DNA of 64,000 nucleotides from Gigaspora rosea (taxonomy: Eukaryota; Glomeromycota; Glomeromycetes; Diversisporales; Gigasporaceae): positions 219,669 to 283,668 of the forward strand of contig QKWP01000221.1 of assembly GCA_003550325.1 (NCBI GenBank), written 5' to 3'. Shown here one piece after another: positions 57,947 through 64,000 of the stretch. Both the position numbers and the translations under genes were made by a program. Below the pieces are notes generated by a model. That model was given only the letters and a program-made list of their open reading frames with translations, was not told the origin of the DNA and searched no databases. Numbering within the stretch: the first letter of the stretch is position 1; every line of letters starts with the position of its first letter.

Positions 57947-59966
57947 CATCAGCAAAAATATATATGCGTAAACTTGCACAAGTTTTTACGGTATATAAAA
58001 AAATCGTAAACTACGTAAAATTTAGTGTAATACTACGTAAGTCTTATGATGTGTAAGAAAATCGTAAATTTACGTAAAAATTTTATATAACTTTACGATT
58101 TTCTTATGCACTGTAAAACTTGCATAGTTTTATACTAAACCTTTTATGTAAGTTTACAATTTTCTTATATATCGTAAAAACTTGCGAAAGTTTATGCTAA
58201 ATTTTTTACAATTTTTTTTACATAAATATTCGAACCCTTTCAAAATATTTTAGGACCAGAAAACAAGCTGGATCAATAGATCTGTAACCTGAATCGTGCA
58301 TTGGACTAATTTTTCGAAATAGTTCGAAATAGTTCGATGAAGTTCAAATTCTGTACTACAAGATCAAATCAGATCTTTTGTTTATAATTAGATCTTCTAT
58401 TTTGTTTTTTTTTCACTTTTTTGTTTTTCATTTTTTGTTTTCGTTCGTTTTTTTGTTTTCATTTGTTTTTTTGTTTTTGTTTGTTTTTTTTTATTTATTT
58501 TATTTATTTTTTTAATTATTTTATTTTATTTTTATTTTGACACTTTACAAGAAAAACAACCACTTTTCGAAACCTTGCGCATGCCAACTATGACTTCTAA
58601 CACTTTTAAGAACGCACTCTAGCAATTTCTAAATTTTAAAGAACACTTCTTTAGAGAAATGGCACAAGTTTTCGCAAGTGTTCGCATGTTTTTGCAAGTT
58701 TTTGCAAGTTCTTGCAAGGTTTCGCTTTATTTATTTTTTCATTTCATGGTTTTTGTTTTTGTTTTTTTGGTCTATTTAAAATTTTTTTATTAATTTATTT
58801 TATTTCAGCACTTTGCGAGAAAAACAAACAACTTTCGAAACATTGCGCATGCCAACTACGACTTTCAATACTTTCAAGAACACATACTAGCAGTTTCTAA
58901 ATCTTCAAATGCTTCTTTAAAAAAATGGTTGCAAGTTTTCACAAGTTTTTGCAAGTTGTTGCAAGTTTTAGCAAGTTCTTGCAAGATTTCATTTCATTTA
59001 TTTTTTTATTTCGTGCTTTTTATTTTTGTTTTTTTGGTTTATTTTTAAAATTTTTTTATTAATTTATTTATTTCAGCACTTTGCGAGAAAAACAACAACT
59101 TTTCGAAACTTTGCACATGCCAACTACAACTTCCGATACTTTCAAGAACACACCCTCAGCAATTTTAAATTTCAAGAATGCATCTTTAGAAAAATGTGCG
59201 CAAGTGTTCGCAAGTTTTTGCTAGTTTTTGAAGTCTTGCAAGGTTTTGCTTTATTTTTTTTGTTTCATGTTTTTTGTTTTTGTTTTTTTGGTTTATTTTT
59301 AATTTTTTTTATTAATTTATTTTATTTCGGCACTGCGAGAAAAACAACAACTTTTCAAAACTTTGCGCATGCCAACTACGACTTCTGACACTTTCAAAAA
59401 TGATAGAAAACAAAGAAGCGAAGATAATAGCTAACTGTGAATGAGCGAAAATAAGTGTGTAGGGCTAGTTTTTTTTATATAGTAATAGAATTAGATGCGA
59501 CAAAGTGCGAAAGTAGTTTAAAATATTTGTAATAATGTAAAAAAAAATAAAAATTTATAATAAATTGCGAAACTGTGCGAAATATTGCGAAATTCTGTAA
59601 AAAAGCATAATTTTGTGAATATGTATATTGTTTATTTATTTTTTAAAAAATTTTGAAAATTTGCGTAAATTTGCAAAATGTTGCAAAACAATGCGAAAAC
59701 ATCACAAAATATACAAAAATATTACTCCTGCGATCCTGCAACCCCCAAAGGTGCATTTTTTTATTTCGCATTGTATTATAAGATTTTTGAAATATTACGG
59801 CAATAACTTACGTAAGATTACATATATATAATTCACTGATGTACTATAGCGTAAACTTACATAATTATTACCCCTACGTAATACTCCGAACTAATAATAA
59901 GATTTTTGCAAGTTTAGGCTAGTATAAAAACTTGCGAAGGTTTACGCATATTTTTTTTTGCTGATG
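57947..59966. mobile_element. Composite foldback element 2 with about 265-bp tandem array
   Basis: CATCAGCAAAAATATATATG faces CATATTTTTTTTTGCTGATG, with GCGTAAACTTG/CGAAGGTTTACGC just inside. Interior: TTACGTAA-rich arms, a unique leader shared with element 1 (GTAACCTG.ATC.TGCATT...), a tandem array (58541-59400), then a tail shared with element 1 (GCTAACTGTG...GAGCGAAAATAAGTGT). It lies in the LINE between RT and RNase H. Confidence 0.8.
58541..59400. repeat. Tandem array 2, three and a bit units of 254-268 bp
   Basis: Units start at about 58541, 58809, 59077 and 59331 (CACTTTGCGAGAAAAACAA). Clearly the same repeat as array 1 (shared ATGCCAACTAYGACTT and GCAAGTTTTTGCAAG). Confidence 0.9.
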
Positions 59967-61242
59967 GTTTGAGTTTAGAGTACATCCCAAGAAGAGAGTA
60001 CAGTGTATATCTGGTGTAGAATATAAGAATATAAGGCTAAGATTAGCATGTATTTTCTAGTGTGTATTTGTAGAGTAATTAAAATATTGAGCTTTTTCGA
60101 TTATAATCTCTTATCTAAGTAGATTATTAGCCATAGTTTAGATTTGGGGTTGAAGTGACCAGTTTGAAATGAGAGTGAATTAGTATTAAAAAGATGAAGA
60201 AAGGTATTAATTTGGTGAGTAGAAGTATTGAATAGGATTTTATTTTCAAGTATACAAAACAAGGTTAGATTTTTTCTAATATAAAGTTAAGGATTCTAGA
60301 AGAGATATGTGGCCAAGCTAGAAGTGTTATATTATCATAGGAAGTAAGTTGTTCTAAGAACATAATGTATTTAGAATATAGTTGATGTTTAAAAATTATA
60401 TATTAGGGGTAGTTGTATAGTAAGAATTCAAGTAGATATAGAGTAAGTTGATAGTGAAGGGGCGTAGGATTTTAGAATATGCTACAATAGAAAATTCAAG
60501 ATGCTTAAATAATAAACCTATTTTGAAAGTAGTAGAATATTTGTTAGGACTATCAATAAGAGGATTAGAGTATTGTAGTATATTAGTAGTAGACTATAAG
60601 TTGTTTTGTAGTTGCTGTAGTCAAATATGTATACAGTTGCCAAGAAAATATAGGTCATTAAGTCGAAGCAAAAGAGCAAATAGATAGTATTGCAATTGTA
60701 TATTCCAAATATTTTTGATCTCATAGATATTGTGGTTTAGCATAGTGCTATTGGTGTGTTTCTTGCTAGTTTTGATTTATGTATAGCAATAGTAAGATAT
60801 TGGAAGAGGATTTTATTGCATGTTGAATAGGTAAAAACTGTATTGTGTATATGATATTCAAGGATAGATATAATAACATTGCTGATAATATAATATGCTT
60901 GTTTGTCTATAACTTGTTTGGTATCAAGTGTATTAATAAGTTCAGCAGTTTCCTGTGTAATTAATTTGGATTGTGTTGTAGATTTGAGAAAGGTAGAGAA
61001 CCAATATCAAGGAATTTAAAAGCTGTTTTAGGATTTGGCATTAAATATTTTGGTTCAAGAAGGAAATAAAAGGTATATGTATAGAATTGGATATAAGTAT
61101 GGATTTTTGTAGATTAACTTTAATATTAGCTATTTGGTAAAATGAAGAAGCTATGTGCAGAATTTGTTCTAAATACAGTTAAGATTCTGCAATCTATAGA
61201 GTATCATCCATATATGTGAAAAATGGTGTTGATACTTGTATA

Positions 61243-62637
61243 TAGGGTTCCGAAGTTTGATTTGGGTTTGATTTGAGTTTGATCAAACCCCAAATCAAAC
61301 CAAACACAAACTATTAATTTTATAAAGTTTGAGATCAAACCCAAATTCAAATAAAAAATAATCAAATTCAAACCAAACCCAAATACTATACTAAGTTTGA
61401 TTTGAGTTTAATTTGAAGTTTGCAAACTACCGTAAACTGCCGTATAAACAGCCCGAGTCTGGTACATTCCACCAAAAAAATTAATTAGTAAAAAAAAGAA
61501 AATTATTAGTAAAAATGGGGGTCTGATATGTGGGGGGCTGTTTATATGTCAGTTTACAGTAGTTTGAGTTTGAATAACATAAATATATTTTTTAATTTTA
61601 AACAAGTTAGAGCACTGATATTTATTACGTAATATCTATTTACTATGAAGGCTACTCCCCTTTCTCATGTAAGATCCAATATAATTGGCCAATTTATAAT
61701 TTACTATATATCTTTGTGTAATGTAAGATATTGTTATAATACAGGGCCAACTCCCACCCCCTAAAATATTACGTAATAAATGTCAGCTCCCTTAATTAAT
61801 AATCAGCCTATCAACTGGAGAGTCGAAATGTAGTGTGCTTCTATTTAATACTTTTTTCTTACTAAGTTAATGATACATGTCCACTAATTGAAAGTTGTAG
61901 AGTTTGTTGAGACACATCTAATGGTGGTTAGATCATCCAAATCAGCCCAATGGATGGTGAGATATCGTCAAAAAACAATTGGCTGACTATATAAAACTAA
62001 GTAATGCAGATTATATATGAAAATCACCATAGTTGAAATGTGGCATGCTTCCATCTAAAACTTTTTTTCTTACTAAGTTAATGGTACATGTTCACTAATT
62101 GAAAGTTGTAGAGCTCGTTGAGACGCATCTAAGATGGTCAGATCATCCAAATCGACCCAATGAATAGCAAGATATTGTCAATAAATGATTGGCTGACTAT
62201 ATAAATCTCTTTAAACAAATATTTGTTTACATGGAGATTTTATATAGTCGGGCAATCATTTTTCAATGATATCCCGCCATCAATTGGGCTGATTTTGATG
62301 ATCTAACTACTATTAGATGCATCTCAACGAGCTCTACAACTTTAAATTACTCAACAAGTGTCAACAAATATGCCACATTTTGTCTATAGTAATTTTCATA
62401 TAATTTGCATCATATCAGATATTACACTATGATCACTCTCCAGTTGACTAGTGGATTATCATTTAAAATATAAAATATATTTTATTATTCAAACTCAAAC
62501 TAGTTTGCAAACTTCAAACTTAAATTCAAACCAAACTCAAATATTTTTTTTAAATCATAGTTTGGGTTTGATTTCAAATCAAATCAAACCCAAATTTGAT
62601 CTAAAGTTTGATTTGATCTGGGTTTGTAGGAACCCTA
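61243..62637. mobile_element. hAT-like element (TTTGATTTGGGTTTGA family), 1.4 kb
   Basis: Ends TAGGGTTCCGAAGTTTG and GTTTGTAGGAACCCTA with perfect 8-bp duplications CTTGTATA at 61235-61242 and 62638-62645. Subterminal arrays of GGTTTGATTTGA-like motifs at both sides. The centre (about 61800-62400) contains further inverted sequence (AGAGCTCGTTGAGACGCATC facing GATGCATCTCAACGAGCTCT). It separates RT motifs B and C of the LINE. Confidence 0.94.
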
Positions 62638-63621
62638 CTTGTATAAAATCAAAAGTTGGTAAAGAAAATATGGTGTGGCAAAATACAAAAAACTGGTAAC
62701 TAGTATAAGTATAAAAAATTTTGCTAATAAGGGGATCATAGTAAATATGCCAAAATAGAGATGTAATAGTCTTACCTTGATTGATCCCATCTTGAACTTC
62801 ATAAGGAAGTATAAGTCCAAGATTGGTAATTACTCTATTAGTTTCTGATATTAAAAGATTGGTAAGGATTGTAGTAAATTGTAATGGTATATTAAGTCTT
62901 TGGAGGGATAAAGCAAATAGATCTATATTAACAGAATCATATGCTTTACTCATGTCCTAAAATAAAAGCCAGATTTCTTTTTGGTTACAATTTGCATCTT
63001 CAATAAAGTTGTTGAGTATATAGATAGGAATATTAGTACTATTGCTAGGAAGTGCAATATAGCTGTGCGAATTGAGAATATTATAAGAGAAAAAATATAG
63101 AGTTTAAATAGTTAGCAAGAATTTTTGTGTATAGTATTTTGATATGTTCAATTAGGCTAATTGGTCTAGTATTATATAAGTGTCCATCAAAAGTTGATTT
63201 TTTGAAAATAGAAAAAATGTGACCATTTTTTCATTGTTTGGGAATTGAGCCTAATATTAAATATTGGTTTAGTAGTGCTTAATAACAGATATAGTTTGTG
63301 AACCAACATGTTTTAGCATTTTTTGTAGCTAATTCCAGAAGGGCCATATGCTTTGTTGTCAGAAAAGTTGTTGATAGTACTAATAATTTTACCAGTATAT
63401 ATGGGTTCCAGGACTGGGTTGTACCATTCTAGTATAATATTGTGTTTGGAGTTATATTCAGTCTGCCAATGAGTAGAAAAAATTTGTTAGTTATAGGTAT
63501 TATTTGCAGTCCATTGAGAAAAGTGTGATTGAATATGATTTTTGATTTCAAAAAGATCAATAAAAATGTTTGAGTTTTTATATTGTAAAATGAACTGAGT
63601 CAGTGTAGCAATTAAGAATAC

Positions 63622-63991
63622 TATAGTACACCCTGTCAAAACTGATCCTGCCAAAATGATAACCTTCTATAACTGATAAAAAGTTGATTCACCATATTGG
63701 TTCCATAATTCAAATCTGATAACCTGTCATTTCTAATAACTGATGCTCAAAATATCAGATATTTATAAGAGTTTTATAAGATATTGGATTTGTAAAGTAA
63801 AATTAATCAATTTAATTAGCTCAAATCCAATTTTGTATAACAGAATATGTATGAATAAATGTAATTTGGCCAATTATATTTAGATAGAATCATGTGACCA
63901 TTAGACTATTAGTATTTTTAAATCTGATAACCTCTCAAAACTGATCGAAACCTTTCCACTATGCATACTAGTTTTGATAGGGTATACTGTA
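63622..63991. mobile_element. Tc1/mariner-type MITE, about 370 bp
   Basis: TAGTACACCCTGTCAAAACT at the left faces AGTTTTGATAGGGTATACTG at the right, with TA at both outer edges (63622-63623 and 63990-63991). Internal TCTGATAACC and TCAAAACTGATC motifs repeat. It caps the visible LINE sequence on its 5' side. Confidence 0.75.
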
Positions 63992-64000
63992 TTAATCATT

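Larger units (their letters stand above)
49182..63621 (-). mobile_element. LINE with RT and RNase H, split by six insertions
   Basis: Minus-strand pieces at about 62638-63621, 59967-61242, 57491-57946, 57016-57130, 53267-53469, 52254-52478 and 49182-50077 join into one decayed LINE of roughly 4.1 kb, with its 5' part beyond the window or cut by the MITE at 63622. In order: an RT entry motif 'NKAYGPSGISY' (about 63350), motif A 'DMSKAYDSVN' (about 62950), motif B 'QDGINQGKT' with 'YYDPLIS' (about 62790-62730), and motif C 'YMDD' (about 61213) after the hAT insertion. RNase H follows: 'YTDGS' (57655-57669), 'IYTDS' (about 57100) and 'HKVQAHSND' (about 53410). The T40 tract ends it. Stops and frameshifts are many, so it is inactive. 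An RNase H downstream of the RT fits I- or Tad-like clades. Confidence 0.85.

Overview
The window looks like nuclear DNA of an arbuscular mycorrhizal fungus (Glomeromycotina, Rhizophagus-like). This is inferred from content, not from a database search. It is very AT-rich and its genes have several short GT-AG introns. Its gene families are those expanded in these fungi: kinase-like proteins with HPKN/HSKN loops, Sel1 repeats, F-box/LRR proteins, NYN nucleases and RNase H-bearing LINEs. Vertebrate-type TTAGGG repeats also occur. No bacterial, organellar, rRNA or CRISPR feature was seen.

Genes lie between about 5 and 46.5 kb. The dominant theme is a cluster of one multigene family, called here the 'YGxF-LGG' family. 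Each member has a helix ending in a motif like YGxF-x6-(L/I)GG, which resembles the signature of MACPF (perforin-like) folds. Then comes a module reading W-x-x-S-L...W-x-x-I-x-Y...PLYELL...L-x-x-K-I, then a beta-rich C-terminus. Gene A (5092-9900, minus) is an open 1299-residue fusion of a pseudokinase, two such modules and Sel1 repeats. Gene B (19152-21129, minus) has a ubiquitin-like-looking N-terminus plus the module. Gene E (22004-24366, plus) joins an intact kinase, the ubiquitin-like-looking domain and a truncated module. Gene C (39188-41504, minus) and genes D1/D2 (42164-45452, plus) have, or derive from copies with, an N-terminal membrane segment. C and D2 are broken. The pair A/E was copied in the same order and orientation as decayed A' (26230-29577) and E' (30966-33600). 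An F-box/LRR gene (36852-38333), an F-box relic (36-395), a broken NYN nuclease (45586-46521) and a pogo-type transposase relic (14250-15600) complete the gene list.

The rest is a graveyard of transposable elements. Eight high- or odd-GC elements start with TA or TAG and are flanked by perfect 8-bp target duplications, which is the hAT signature. A ninth (27193-28514) has an 8-bp duplication confirmed by an empty paralogous site. None has a recognisable transposase. Two solo LTRs, several foldback/MITE elements and a Mutator-like element are also present. From 49.1 to 63.6 kb the window is essentially one minus-strand LINE (RT, then RNase H, then poly(A)) split by six first-order insertions. 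Two of these are foldback elements that carry about 250-bp tandem arrays, and one of those also hosts a tRNA-headed retroposon.
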